Assembly: GCA_964458015.1 (NCBI GenBank)
Contig: CAYWGR010000066.1
Span: forward strand, 1-27,290
Direction: 5' to 3'
Length of the DNA: 27,290 nt
Source: CAYWGR01 sp964458015
GTDB taxonomy: Bacteria > Planctomycetota > Planctomycetia > Pirellulales > Thermoguttaceae
The notes beneath the pieces were generated by a model. That model ran no database searches. It was not told where the DNA came from and saw only the letters and a list, made by a program, of their open reading frames with translations. Of the stretch, positions 1 to 7,369 are shown in pieces. Numbering within the stretch: position 1 is the stretch's first letter; each line of letters begins with the position of its first letter. Made by a program: the position numbers and the translations under genes.

Positions 1-23
1 AAGGCATACTACCTTCATCCATG

Positions 24-48
24 CTCTCCCTTTGCAGACGAGGGAGAG
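24..48. other. 8-bp hairpin downstream of the XylR-type gene
   Basis: CTCTCCCT (24-31) and AGGGAGAG (41-48) are perfectly complementary around a 9-nt loop. The hairpin lies just past the stop of the minus-strand regulator. In the minus-strand transcript a T6 run comes before the hairpin rather than after it, so this is not a classic intrinsic terminator. It could be a Rho-dependent 3' end or chance. Confidence 0.35.
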
Positions 49-79
49 TGACGCCTCTCGCATAAAAAAGGGACAAGTT

Positions 80-1249
80 CTATCGCTGCTGGAACGACCG
101 GCGGAAGGCGGCGGGCGTTTTGCCGGTGGCATGGCGGAAGAGGTAGGTCATGTATTGCACCGACGTGAAGCCGGAGAGTTGGGCGATTTGTTTCAGCGGT
201 AGATCCCCGGTTCGGACCAGCTCTTTGGCACGCTCGATCTGCACGCGGCGGATTTCGGTGTGGATGGATCGGCCTAAGGCGGTCTCGAATCGGGCTTCCA
301 GCGTCGAACGTGAAACGCCGGCCATATCGACCACCTGCCGCACTTTGATGCCTTCGCAGGCGTGATCGTAAATGTAGCGGATAACGCATGCTAGCTCGGC
401 ATCTTCGATCGCCAGCACGTCGGTCGAACGGCGGCAGACAACGCCTTCGGGCGGAGTAATAAATTTTAGTTGTTTCGGCTTCTTGCCTGCCATCATTTGA
501 TCGAGCATGGCGGCGGCTCGATAGCCGAGCTGCCGAGCGCCTTGGCTCACGCTGGTCAGCGGCGGCGTGGCGAGCTGGCAAAGCATTTCATCGTTATCGA
601 CGCCGATCACGGCAATTTCCTCGGGCACGCGGAGACCGAGCGTTTTGCAAGCTTCCAACACATGCCTTGCGCGCTTATCGGTAGCGGCCATTAAACCAAG
701 TGGCCTTTCGAGCGACTCTAGCCATCGGCACATCGACTCTTGCATCGGGCCCCAACTTCGCGCCGTCTTATGGCGACCCGTATACAGAGAACAGGAAAAA
801 CCGGCGAGGCCGAGGTATTCTTGAAACGCGCGGGCGCGTTCCTCGGACGAGCCGTTGATGGCAGTGCGGGGATAACCGCAGAAGGCGAATCGCTGGAATC
901 CGCGGTCCAATAGATGTTGGGCCGCCATCTGCGCAACAGTCGTATTGTCGGTGGCGAAATAGGGGATGCCGCTTTTCGGATCGTACCAGCCATAACCGCC
1001 GCCGAAGCCGACGACGGGAATTTTAAGCCCTCGGATGGCTGCGGGAACTTTAGGATGATCGAAGTCGGCCAGAATGCCATCGCCATGCCACGTGCGAAGA
1101 TCGGGCAATTGCTGATCTTGGAGCGAGTACTCCTCGATGTAGACGCTCCAATTGCGGACTTCCTGCACATAGGCCGCCACGCCTTCGATGATTTTCAGAT
1201 CGTAGGGCAATGTAGCATCGTAGATTAACGCGACATGTCGGGTTTTCAT
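80..1249 (-). CDS. XylR-type AraC-family transcriptional regulator
   Basis: This 389-residue protein begins MKTRHVALIYDATLPYDLKI. Residues 1 to about 275 look like a periplasmic-binding-protein-like sugar sensor of the LacI/XylR kind (FATDNTTVAQMAAQHLLDRG, then IAVIGVDNDEMLCQLATPPL, then TSVSQGARQLGYRAAAML). The last 100 residues are a double helix-turn-helix AraC domain (VRQVVDMAGVSRSTLEARF, then LKQIAQLSGFTSVQYMTYLF, ending GKTPAAFRR). The family senses a pentose or related sugar and activates catabolic operons. I chose the ATG at 1249 because it falls 14 nt after the stop of the upstream gene; the frame stays open to 1435 and an ATG at 1294 is an alternative, but both would overlap the upstream gene. 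The ligand cannot be told from sequence. The gene probably shares a transcript with the helix-hairpin-helix gene. Confidence 0.9.
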   Translation of the reverse strand: MKTRHVALIYDATLPYDLKIIEGVAAYVQEVRNWSVYIEEYSLQDQQLPDLRTWHGDGILADFDHPKVPAAIRGLKIPVVGFGGGYGWYDPKSGIPYFATDNTTVAQMAAQHLLDRGFQRFAFCGYPRTAINGSSEERARAFQEYLGLAGFSCSLYTGRHKTARSWGPMQESMCRWLESLERPLGLMAATDKRARHVLEACKTLGLRVPEEIAVIGVDNDEMLCQLATPPLTSVSQGARQLGYRAAAMLDQMMAGKKPKQLKFITPPEGVVCRRSTDVLAIEDAELACVIRYIYDHACEGIKVRQVVDMAGVSRSTLEARFETALGRSIHTEIRRVQIERAKELVRTGDLPLKQIAQLSGFTSVQYMTYLFRHATGKTPAAFRRSFQQR

Positions 1250-1262
1250 CAGCGGAATCCCA

Positions 1263-1685
1263 TTACGGGCCACTAGGGGCGTTTGATATGACATCTTGGC
1301 CCACGCCAGCACGACGATGGGGCAAAGGTCGCAAATAGGGGCGCATGCGTTCGAAGATTTTGGGGCCGATACCTTGGACACGGCGCAGATCATTGATATC
1401 GGCAAAGGGACCGGCGGTTTTGCGAGACTCGACAATGCGATGGGCCAAGGTTTTTCCGATGCCGGGCAGTTGCATAAGCTCGGGCCAGTCGGCTTCGTTG
1501 ATATCGACGGAGAATTGGGCGGTTAGCGGTTCGGCTTGGTCGATTTCCACCAGATTCTCGCGCCAGCCCGCATGAATGGCCCACCAAATGACCGTTCCGG
1601 CCAACGCAAGCACGACCAAGGCCGCTACGGCGGTTTGGTCCGAGCGGCGAAGCAGCCAGTGGGGATAGGGGGGAGATTCAGACAT
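1263..1685 (-). CDS. membrane-anchored helix-hairpin-helix (ComEA-like) protein
   Basis: This is a 140-residue protein. It has a short cytoplasmic N-terminus, one transmembrane segment (about residues 19-40) and a C-terminal pair of helix-hairpin-helix motifs: DINEADWPELMQLPGIGKTL (61-80) and DLRRVQGIGPKIFERM (99-114). The layout matches ComEA-like DNA-binding proteins, which hold incoming DNA at the membrane during natural transformation. Planctomycetes carry many such proteins of unknown role, so a competence function is only a possibility. The ATG is preceded by a weak ribosome-binding region. A good promoter lies at 1727-1755. The gene ends 14 nt before the XylR-type regulator, so the two are likely co-transcribed. 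Confidence 0.85.
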   Translation of the reverse strand: MSESPPYPHWLLRRSDQTAVAALVVLALAGTVIWWAIHAGWRENLVEIDQAEPLTAQFSVDINEADWPELMQLPGIGKTLAHRIVESRKTAGPFADINDLRRVQGIGPKIFERMRPYLRPLPHRRAGVGQDVISNAPSGP

Positions 1686-1726
1686 GACGCTTTTTTACAA
1701 GTGGAACATCGCTCAAAGCTATTGTT

Positions 1727-1755
1727 ATTATTGTTTAAGCAATCAGGGTTGTCAC
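1727..1755 (-). promoter_or_regulatory. sigma70-like promoter of the helix-hairpin-helix gene
   Basis: On the minus strand a -35 GTGACA (1750-1755) and a -10 AATAAT (1727-1732) are separated by exactly 17 nt. Each matches the consensus at 5 of 6 positions. The expected transcription start is about 35 nt upstream of the ATG at 1685. Confidence 0.6.
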
Positions 1756-1813
1756 GCGGGGGCAATTCGGTATTCTTGATAAAACAGTAGAAATCAAACG
1801 TGGCAAGTAAAAA

Positions 1814-1831
1814 ATCATTATTCGTAATGAT
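1814..1831. promoter_or_regulatory. perfect 7-bp inverted repeat upstream of nadC
   Basis: ATCATTA (1814-1820) and TAATGAT (1825-1831) flank TTCG. The repeat sits between the leftward promoter at 1727-1755 and the nadC -10 box. It is AT-rich in an otherwise GC-richer region, which is typical of a repressor operator. No known NAD-regulator motif could be assigned. Confidence 0.35.
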
Positions 1832-1860
1832 CGGCGGGCCATGCCTGTCGCCACTTTCGC

Positions 1861-1866
1861 TATAAT
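1861..1866 (+). promoter_or_regulatory. -10 box upstream of nadC
   Basis: A perfect TATAAT lies 18 nt before the nadC ATG. No convincing -35 is seen at 16-18 nt. If used, the leader would be only about a dozen nucleotides and lacks a Shine-Dalgarno sequence, so nadC may be translated from a nearly leaderless message. Confidence 0.4.
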
Positions 1867-1884
1867 TGGACCTATATTGTTACT

Positions 1885-2814
1885 ATGAGCAAAGAATTTC
1901 GGCAAACAGTTTGGGACGCCCGACTGGACGGGGATTTGCAGGCGATTCTGAGATTGGCCGTTCAGGAAGATCTCGGCATCGAGGGCGATTGGACGACGCG
2001 GTCGCTGGTGCCTGAAGACATCCAAGGGCGGGCCGACGTGGTTTCACGTCAGGCAGGCGTCGTGGCTGGGCTGCCGGGCGTCGAGCAGATTTTGAAAGCG
2101 GTAGACGCACGGCTGCGCTGGTCGCCTCGGATACAGGATGGAAGCGTTGTGGCAAAAGGGCAGTGTGCAGGAACGGTCGAAGGACCGGCTCGCGGGCTAC
2201 TCTCGGCGGAACGCATCCTGTTGAATCTTCTAGGGCGGCTTTCCGGCATCGCTACGCTCACACATCAGTATGTCGAGGCTGTTGCCGGCACGAAGGCGAA
2301 GATATACGACACACGAAAAACAACGCCCGCTTGGCGCCGACTGGAGAAATACGCCGTGCGCTGCGGCGGCGGCATAAATCATCGCGGCGGATTGAATGAA
2401 GCCGTGTTGATTAAAGACAATCATTTGGCTTTTGGAGCGGAGGCGGTCGGAGCGACCTCGCGATTCACGCCGGCCGAGGCGGTTGTGCGCGCTCGGCAAT
2501 ATGCAGCCGAACACGGGGCCGATCCGGCAATGATGATTATCGAGGTGGAAGTCGATACCCTGGAGCAACTTGATTTGGTGTTGCCTGCACGGCCGGATAT
2601 CGTGTTGTTGGATAATATGCCCCCAGCCATGTTGAGCGAAGCCGTGACGCGCCGCGATGCTTTCGATCCGGCGATTGAACTCGAGGCTTCGGGCGGCATC
2701 AATATGTCAACGATTAAAGCCATCGCCCAAAGCGGCGTCGATCGGATCAGCGTCGGAGCGCTGACCCATTCGGCGATAGGACTAGACTTTGGGCTGGATT
2801 GGGCAACGCGGTGA
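1885..2814 (+). CDS. nadC: nicotinate-nucleotide pyrophosphorylase (quinolinate phosphoribosyltransferase)
   Basis: This 309-residue cytoplasmic enzyme converts quinolinate and PRPP to nicotinate mononucleotide, CO2 and pyrophosphate in de novo NAD synthesis. Signature blocks are clear: AERILLNLLGRLSGIAT (108-124), YDTRKTTPAWRRLEKYAVRC (141-160), GGGINHRGGL (161-170), LIKDNH (175-180), then EVEVDTLEQL, DIVLLDNMPP, LEASGGIN and GVDRISVGALTHS near the C-terminus. These supply the basic PRPP- and quinolinate-binding residues and the C-terminal barrel. The length is slightly above the roughly 280-300 residues usual for the family. The gene stands alone with its own upstream region and converges on the isocitrate dehydrogenase-family gene with a 23-nt gap. 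Confidence 0.97.
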   Translation: MSKEFRQTVWDARLDGDLQAILRLAVQEDLGIEGDWTTRSLVPEDIQGRADVVSRQAGVVAGLPGVEQILKAVDARLRWSPRIQDGSVVAKGQCAGTVEGPARGLLSAERILLNLLGRLSGIATLTHQYVEAVAGTKAKIYDTRKTTPAWRRLEKYAVRCGGGINHRGGLNEAVLIKDNHLAFGAEAVGATSRFTPAEAVVRARQYAAEHGADPAMMIIEVEVDTLEQLDLVLPARPDIVLLDNMPPAMLSEAVTRRDAFDPAIELEASGGINMSTIKAIAQSGVDRISVGALTHSAIGLDFGLDWATR

Positions 2815-2837
2815 TTGCCGCCTAGACGGCGAAACAA

Positions 2838-3938
2838 TCACTTGCCTAGCTTACGACAAATAGCATCAGCCATTTCTTGGGTGCCAACGGCCGTCGGATC
2901 GTTGCGGTCGGCTTTCATGTCGTAGGTCACATCTTTACCCTCGGCAATGACGGCCGCCACGGCTTTTTCTAGACGATCGGCAGCATCATATTCTTTCAGA
3001 TATTGCAGCATGAGCACTGCGGAAAGAATAAGGGCCGTCGGGTTGACCTTGTTTTGCCCCTTATATTTCGGGGCGCTTCCGTGGGTCGCCTCGAACACGG
3101 CACTATCGACGCCGATATTGGCGCCGGGGGCGACGCCCAAACCGCCGACCAACCCGGCGACCAAGTCGCTCAAGATGTCGCCATAGAGATTGGGCAGAAC
3201 CAAAACGTCGTAAAGCTCCGGCTTTTGGACCAATTGCATACACATATTGTCCACAATCCGGTCTTCGAATTCAATGTCGGTATAGGATTCGGCGATGCGA
3301 CGGGCCGTGGCCAGGAACAGGCCGTCTGTGTGCTTCATAATGTTGGCTTTGTGAACGGCCGTAACCTTGTGGCGACCGTTGTTGCGGGCATATTCGAATG
3401 CGGCGCGAACGATTCGCTCGGTGCCCGAGATGCTGATCGGCTTGATCGAGATGCCGGTTTCGTCGCGACCCGACTTGATTTGACGCTGGGGCGAAAGTTT
3501 GTTGATGTAGTCGAACAACTCGCCGGTGGCCGGTTTGCCGGCTTCAAATTCGATGCCGGCGTAGAGGTCTTCCGTGTTTTCGCGAACCAAGACAAGATTG
3601 ACGGGACGGTCGCTGAAAAAAGTACGGACGCCGGGATAATGTTTGCAAGGACGAATGCAGGCGAACAGGCCGAGTTCCTGCCGCAGATGCACGTTGATGC
3701 TGCGGAAACCGGTGCCTACGGGCGTGGTGATGGGGGCTTTCAGGGCGCAACGTGTGCGTCGGATGCTATCCATCGTGGCGTCGGGCAGCGGCGTGCCGCA
3801 ACGAGCCATGACATCGACGCCGGCCTCTTGCACGTCCCATTGAATTGCCACACCAGTTGCATCGACGCATCGCCGTGCCGCTTCCGCAAGTTCAGGTCCA
3901 ACGCCATCGCCCGTGATCAATGTTACTTCGTGAGCCAT
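2838..3938 (-). CDS. isocitrate/isopropylmalate dehydrogenase family protein, probably isocitrate dehydrogenase
   Basis: The protein is 366 residues starting MAHEVTLITGDGVGPE. Family landmarks are the substrate loop S80-I-N-V-H-L-R86, R96 in ACIRPCK, LVRENTEDLYAG (117-128, with R119 and Y126), AVHKANIMK (194-202, K197), NLYGDILSDLV (250-260, with D254 and D258) and EATHGSAPKYKGQNKVNP (283-300). The enzyme would oxidatively decarboxylate isocitrate to 2-oxoglutarate in the TCA cycle. E. coli Icd NADP-binding positions K344, Y345, V351 and Y391 correspond by eye to K291, Y292, V298 and Y339 here, so NADP use is likely. The frame opens upstream to 4016, but that start lies outside the transcript expected from the promoter at 3985-4013. 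Other 2-hydroxyacid decarboxylating dehydrogenases of this family cannot be excluded. Confidence 0.88.
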   Translation of the reverse strand: MAHEVTLITGDGVGPELAEAARRCVDATGVAIQWDVQEAGVDVMARCGTPLPDATMDSIRRTRCALKAPITTPVGTGFRSINVHLRQELGLFACIRPCKHYPGVRTFFSDRPVNLVLVRENTEDLYAGIEFEAGKPATGELFDYINKLSPQRQIKSGRDETGISIKPISISGTERIVRAAFEYARNNGRHKVTAVHKANIMKHTDGLFLATARRIAESYTDIEFEDRIVDNMCMQLVQKPELYDVLVLPNLYGDILSDLVAGLVGGLGVAPGANIGVDSAVFEATHGSAPKYKGQNKVNPTALILSAVLMLQYLKEYDAADRLEKAVAAVIAEGKDVTYDMKADRNDPTAVGTQEMADAICRKLGK

Positions 3939-3984
3939 TGTCCTTAGCATCCCGTAGGTAGGGTGTATAATTCTGAAACGATTT

Positions 3985-4013
3985 AGCCTACCAAACGGGG
4001 TGTCGGTCGTCAA
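3985..4013 (-). promoter_or_regulatory. candidate promoter of the isocitrate dehydrogenase-family gene
   Basis: On the minus strand TTGACG (4008-4013) and TAGGCT (3985-3990) are spaced by 17 nt. The -35 matches 5 of 6 positions and the -10 only 3 of 6. The position suits the ATG at 3938. Confidence 0.4.
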
Positions 4014-4033
4014 CAAGTGGGTGAGTGCGGATA

Positions 4034-4066
4034 GGGGAGTAGGGGGATTAGGGATGTGGGACAGGG
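4034..4066 (+). other. putative G-quadruplex motif
   Basis: Five guanine runs of 3-5 bases (4034-4037, 4042-4046, 4051-4053, 4058-4060, 4064-4066) are separated by loops of 4, 4, 4 and 3 bases. This fits the G3+N1-7 quadruplex rule. It lies between divergent genes, just upstream of the leftward dehydrogenase promoter and about 70 nt before the histidine kinase promoter. Confidence 0.5.
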
Positions 4067-4133
4067 AAATACAGTCTCACTCTTTATTCGTACTGCAGGA
4101 ATATCCCGCCGCTATTCCCAAAAACGTCATTAC

Positions 4134-4162
4134 TTGCTGCCGCATATCCGATTAGCTACAAT
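4134..4162 (+). promoter_or_regulatory. candidate promoter of the histidine kinase gene
   Basis: TTGCTG (4134-4139) and TACAAT (4157-4162) are separated by 17 nt. The -10 matches 5 of 6 positions, the -35 only the TTG half. The start would leave a leader of about 115 nt before the ATG at 4285. Confidence 0.4.
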
Positions 4163-4284
4163 GCATAAGCTTTGGGAGGGGTTGATATCCGGCTCAGGAG
4201 AGTTGTTCGCGAGCCTGAAAACTGGATCTTATTCGTGCCTTTGCCGAGCCTGATTCTGACAGAACACCAGGGTTGAACTTCGCC

Positions 4285-5592
4285 ATGAAACTTCCCCCGG
4301 AAGGCGCTCGTTGGTTGGTATCGTTGCGATGGTTGGCTTGCGCGGCGGTATTTGCGGCCACATGGATGGCATCGTCGGTGTTGCATGTGATAGCCGATCC
4401 GCAGCCGTTGTATATCGTGGCAATGGCAATGGTGGGATATAACTTGGTTTTTTACCTAGCGCAACGCGACATTTCGGCCGGTGAGGGGAATGTCGATCGG
4501 AACATCTTTTTCCAAGTGTTGTTTGATCTTGTTGCCTTGGCTCTATTAGTTTATTTCGCGGGTTTGCCGCGCAACCCGTTTTTGTTCTATTTCGCTTTCC
4601 ACATGATCATCGCCGGGATGTACTTGCGTGGGGCAATTCCGTATTTTTTCGCGGCGTTGTCAACGGCGATGGTCGGATCGCTGCTGCTGTTGATCTATTT
4701 AGAGTGGATTCCGGCGTTTCCGTTGCGATTTCCATCCGATCCGCCGATGCCGGCGCCGCCTGATGGATTGGAGATGCTTGGCGTTTTCGCGGCCTTTGCC
4801 AGCGCGCTTTGGGTAGCCGTGTATTTTACGACCTCGATCCGCCGTTATGTAGATAGGGCACATGCGGAGATCCGGCAGAAAGAAAAGATGCTGGGCATCG
4901 GCCAACTCGTGGCCGGCATCGCGCATCAAATCGCCAATCCGCTGGATGGCGTGCAGAATTGTCTTCGGCGAATCGGCGAAGGCGTGAGCGACGATCCGCA
5001 TTTGACCGAATACGTTCAGATGATGGGCGAAGCGTTGGATCGCATCGAACGCACGGCGAAACGGGTGCAGGCGTTCGCCCGGCCCCGAGGCATTACATTG
5101 CAGAGCACGGATGTGAATCAGGCCATCGAGGCCACGCTCGAAATGCTAGGCTCGGCTCATGGGCGGAATATCAAGATTGAAAAAGAACTGGGCGATGTCG
5201 CGCCGGTGCAGGGCGATCTCTATACGTTGCAAGAGGTGCTTTTCAATCTATGCACCAACGCGCTTCATGCGATGCCCGTCGGCGGCACGCTTACGCTGCG
5301 TTCGTTTGCGTTAGGCAGCAAGGACGAAGATCAGATGGGCTCGGTGGGGATCGACGTGAGCGACACGGGGGTCGGTATCCCGCGAGTCAACATGGAGCGA
5401 ATTTTCGAGCCTTTTTTCACAACCAGGGCCGCTTCCGGCGGCACGGGATTGGGGCTTGGCCTTTGCCGGATGCTGATTTCCGAAATGGGCGGCCGGATCG
5501 AAGTCCGCAGCGCGTTGGGACAAGGGACGACGTTCACCGTGGTGTTGAATAGGATAGAAGTAAAGGCAACCGCAAAGCATTCTCCCTCATAA
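4285..5592 (+). CDS. membrane sensor histidine kinase (NtrB/HisKA type)
   Basis: The protein is 435 residues from the ATG; an in-frame TTG at 4273 directly after an AGGG is an alternative start. The N-terminal 185 residues hold about six hydrophobic segments with short loops, so the input is probably sensed in or near the membrane. A HisKA dimerisation domain follows with the phospho-acceptor in GIAHQIANPLDGV (His214). The HATPase domain shows an N box (FNLCTNALHAM), a G1 box (VSDTGVGIP), an F box (IFEPFFTTR) and a G2 box (GGTGLGLGLCRMLISEMGG). The residue after the histidine is Gln instead of the usual Glu/Asp. The partner is almost certainly the NtrC-type regulator that follows after 196 nt. 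The stimulus cannot be read from sequence. Confidence 0.92.
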   Translation: MKLPPEGARWLVSLRWLACAAVFAATWMASSVLHVIADPQPLYIVAMAMVGYNLVFYLAQRDISAGEGNVDRNIFFQVLFDLVALALLVYFAGLPRNPFLFYFAFHMIIAGMYLRGAIPYFFAALSTAMVGSLLLLIYLEWIPAFPLRFPSDPPMPAPPDGLEMLGVFAAFASALWVAVYFTTSIRRYVDRAHAEIRQKEKMLGIGQLVAGIAHQIANPLDGVQNCLRRIGEGVSDDPHLTEYVQMMGEALDRIERTAKRVQAFARPRGITLQSTDVNQAIEATLEMLGSAHGRNIKIEKELGDVAPVQGDLYTLQEVLFNLCTNALHAMPVGGTLTLRSFALGSKDEDQMGSVGIDVSDTGVGIPRVNMERIFEPFFTTRAASGGTGLGLGLCRMLISEMGGRIEVRSALGQGTTFTVVLNRIEVKATAKHSPS

Positions 5593-5788
5593 TCACACCT
5601 TTCATGGCCTGGCGACCAAAGCTATAATTGACATGGCGACGGCAATCCGTCGCGTATCGCGGGAGAATCGTATTTCGCGATGAAACGCACCGAATCGATA
5701 TATGGAAGGCGTCGGTAATGTCAACGCGGCGCATGCTTGGTTACGAACGAGGCTACATTCACTGTTTGGCATCTGACCGCGTGATTCC

Positions 5789-7120
5789 ATGAACATCCTT
5801 GTCGTTGACGACGAAAAAATCAAACGCATTACGCTGGCCGACGACTTGGCCATGCAGGGCCACGAAGTGGTCACGGCGGCGGACGGCGAAGAAGCTCTGG
5901 AACGACTCGCCGCCGGCCGTTTCGACGTGGTCGTCACCGATTTGAAGATGCCCAAGCTCGATGGGATCGAGCTTTTGAAACGCATCAAGCAAGGGGCGAT
6001 GGCAGGTATTGAAGTCATCATGATGACCGCCTACGGCAGCATTCCCGTGGCGGTCGAGGCTGTGAAGCTGGGGGCATTTGATTTTCTGACGAAGCCCTTT
6101 CGCAATGAAGACATCTTTCCGCTGTTGGCGAGAATCGAACGCCAACGCGAGCCGGCAACCGAATTGCGTCAGCCGTCGCAGGCGGCCATGATAGATCTCG
6201 ATTCGGTGATTATCGGGCGGTCGGCTGCGATCGAGCGTGTGAAACGCATGGTCGAAATTTCGGCGAAGACCGACGCCAACGTGTTGCTATGCGGCGAGAC
6301 TGGCGTGGGCAAGGATCTTTTGGCCACGACCATTCATCGCAACTCGTATCGGCACACTTTCCCCTACGTTAAAGTTGGATGCACCCTGTTTCCGCCGCAG
6401 TTGATCGAAAGCGAGTTGTACGGGCACGAAAAAGGCTCGTTTACCGGGGCCGAACAACAACGCAAAGGCCGCTTCGACTTGGCCGAGGGCGGAACGCTTT
6501 ATCTCGACGACGTTGACGACATTCCACTGGAGCAACAGGCGAAATTGCTCCGGGCAATCGAGGAAAAAGTATTCGAGCGCGTAGGCGGCGCTACCATTAT
6601 CAAGGCCGACGTGCGCATCGTGGCTTCGACCAAGCGGAATCTGCTGGAAAAAATCGCCGAGGGCACGTTTCGCGAGGATCTTTACTACCGGCTCGATGTC
6701 TTGCGAATCAGTGTTCCGCCGTTGCGCGAACGGTTGGAAGACGTGCCGCTTTTGGCCGAACATCTGCTCAAGCGGATTGCCGCGGGGCGATCCTGCGACA
6801 TCGATTCCGACGCGCTCGAATTGCTCTCTCGGCATGACTGGCCTGGCAATGTGCGCGAACTTTATCATACGCTGGAACGTGTCTATTTGATTAGCGGCGG
6901 GCATTTAACGGCCGAAATCTTCAGAAACGAGATCGGCGGGCCCGACCCGAACCAACGATTGCCGATCGGCGGCTTTCAGGCGGCCATCGACCATGCCGAA
7001 CAGCAGTTGCTGCAAGAGGCCTTGCGAAACTCGGGCGGTAATAAAACAGCCGCCGCGGCTGCCTTGGGCATGAAGGCATCAACGTTCCGCGACAAGCTGG
7101 CAAAGCACGGATTGGGATAA
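5789..7120 (+). CDS. sigma54-dependent response regulator, NtrC family
   Basis: This 443-residue protein has three domains. The receiver (1-115) has acidic residues D7/D8, phospho-acceptor D51 (VVTDLKMP), T80 and K102. The central AAA+ sigma54-interaction domain (about 140-370) has Walker A GETGVGKD (169-176), the sigma54-contacting loop LYGHEKGSFTGAE and FREDLYYRLDVLRISVPPLR near its end. The C-terminal Fis-type helix-turn-helix is GGNKTAAAAALGMKASTFRD. Phosphorylated by the upstream kinase, it should activate sigma54 promoters by ATP-driven open-complex formation. Two motif variants are visible: GSFTGA for GAFTGA, and LDD for the LDE Walker B. The upstream gap contains TATAAT (5623-5628) overlapping TTGACA (5628-5633), so the gene may have its own promoter, though neither box has a good partner. 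Confidence 0.95.
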   Translation: MNILVVDDEKIKRITLADDLAMQGHEVVTAADGEEALERLAAGRFDVVVTDLKMPKLDGIELLKRIKQGAMAGIEVIMMTAYGSIPVAVEAVKLGAFDFLTKPFRNEDIFPLLARIERQREPATELRQPSQAAMIDLDSVIIGRSAAIERVKRMVEISAKTDANVLLCGETGVGKDLLATTIHRNSYRHTFPYVKVGCTLFPPQLIESELYGHEKGSFTGAEQQRKGRFDLAEGGTLYLDDVDDIPLEQQAKLLRAIEEKVFERVGGATIIKADVRIVASTKRNLLEKIAEGTFREDLYYRLDVLRISVPPLRERLEDVPLLAEHLLKRIAAGRSCDIDSDALELLSRHDWPGNVRELYHTLERVYLISGGHLTAEIFRNEIGGPDPNQRLPIGGFQAAIDHAEQQLLQEALRNSGGNKTAAAAALGMKASTFRDKLAKHGLG

Positions 7121-7143
7121 TTCGGAGGGCCGATCGGTTTTCA

Positions 7144-7225
7144 GTAGGGCGGGTCGAGCGAAGCGATGGCCCGCCTTGAATTCTTCGCAAAATGGCGGGC
7201 CGTCGCTTCGCTTGACCCGCCCTAC
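7144..7225. repeat. REP-like long palindrome with nested inverted repeats
   Basis: Two 32-nt arms (7144-7175 and 7194-7225) are inverted copies differing at 2 positions, around an 18-nt AT-rich centre. Each arm is itself partly palindromic (GGCGGG near one end, CCCGCC at the other), so each could fold alone or both could form one long cruciform. The shape matches BIME/REP doublets or a miniature inverted-repeat element. It lies between the response regulator stop and the promoter at 7277 and may also act as a transcription barrier. Confidence 0.75.
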
Positions 7226-7276
7226 GCTTTTCCCAAATTCAACAATTGATTGGCTCTGGGATAATTCGCCATTCTA

Positions 7277-7305
7277 TTGACTTCACTCCTGCCGAATTAG
7301 ATAAT
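7277..7305 (+). promoter_or_regulatory. sigma70-like promoter of the Tat-exported oxidoreductase
   Basis: TTGACT (7277-7282) and GATAAT (7300-7305) are spaced by exactly 17 nt and each matches consensus at 5 of 6 positions. The predicted start is about 55 nt before the ATG at 7370. Confidence 0.6.
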
Positions 7306-7369
7306 CGCCTACGATGCAGCTAAAAACTGCATTTCCCACCCTATCTCACTCTGACCGGAGCAATTTGCT

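Noticed and set aside
3003..3947. Long open frame (314 codons) on the plus strand opposite the isocitrate dehydrogenase-family gene
   Set aside because: The opposite strand carries all family motifs of a real enzyme; this frame has no recognisable domain and is a GC-codon shadow.
4056..4253. Small plus-strand open frame upstream of the histidine kinase
   Set aside because: No ribosome-binding site or similarity, and it spans the candidate promoter at 4134-4162.
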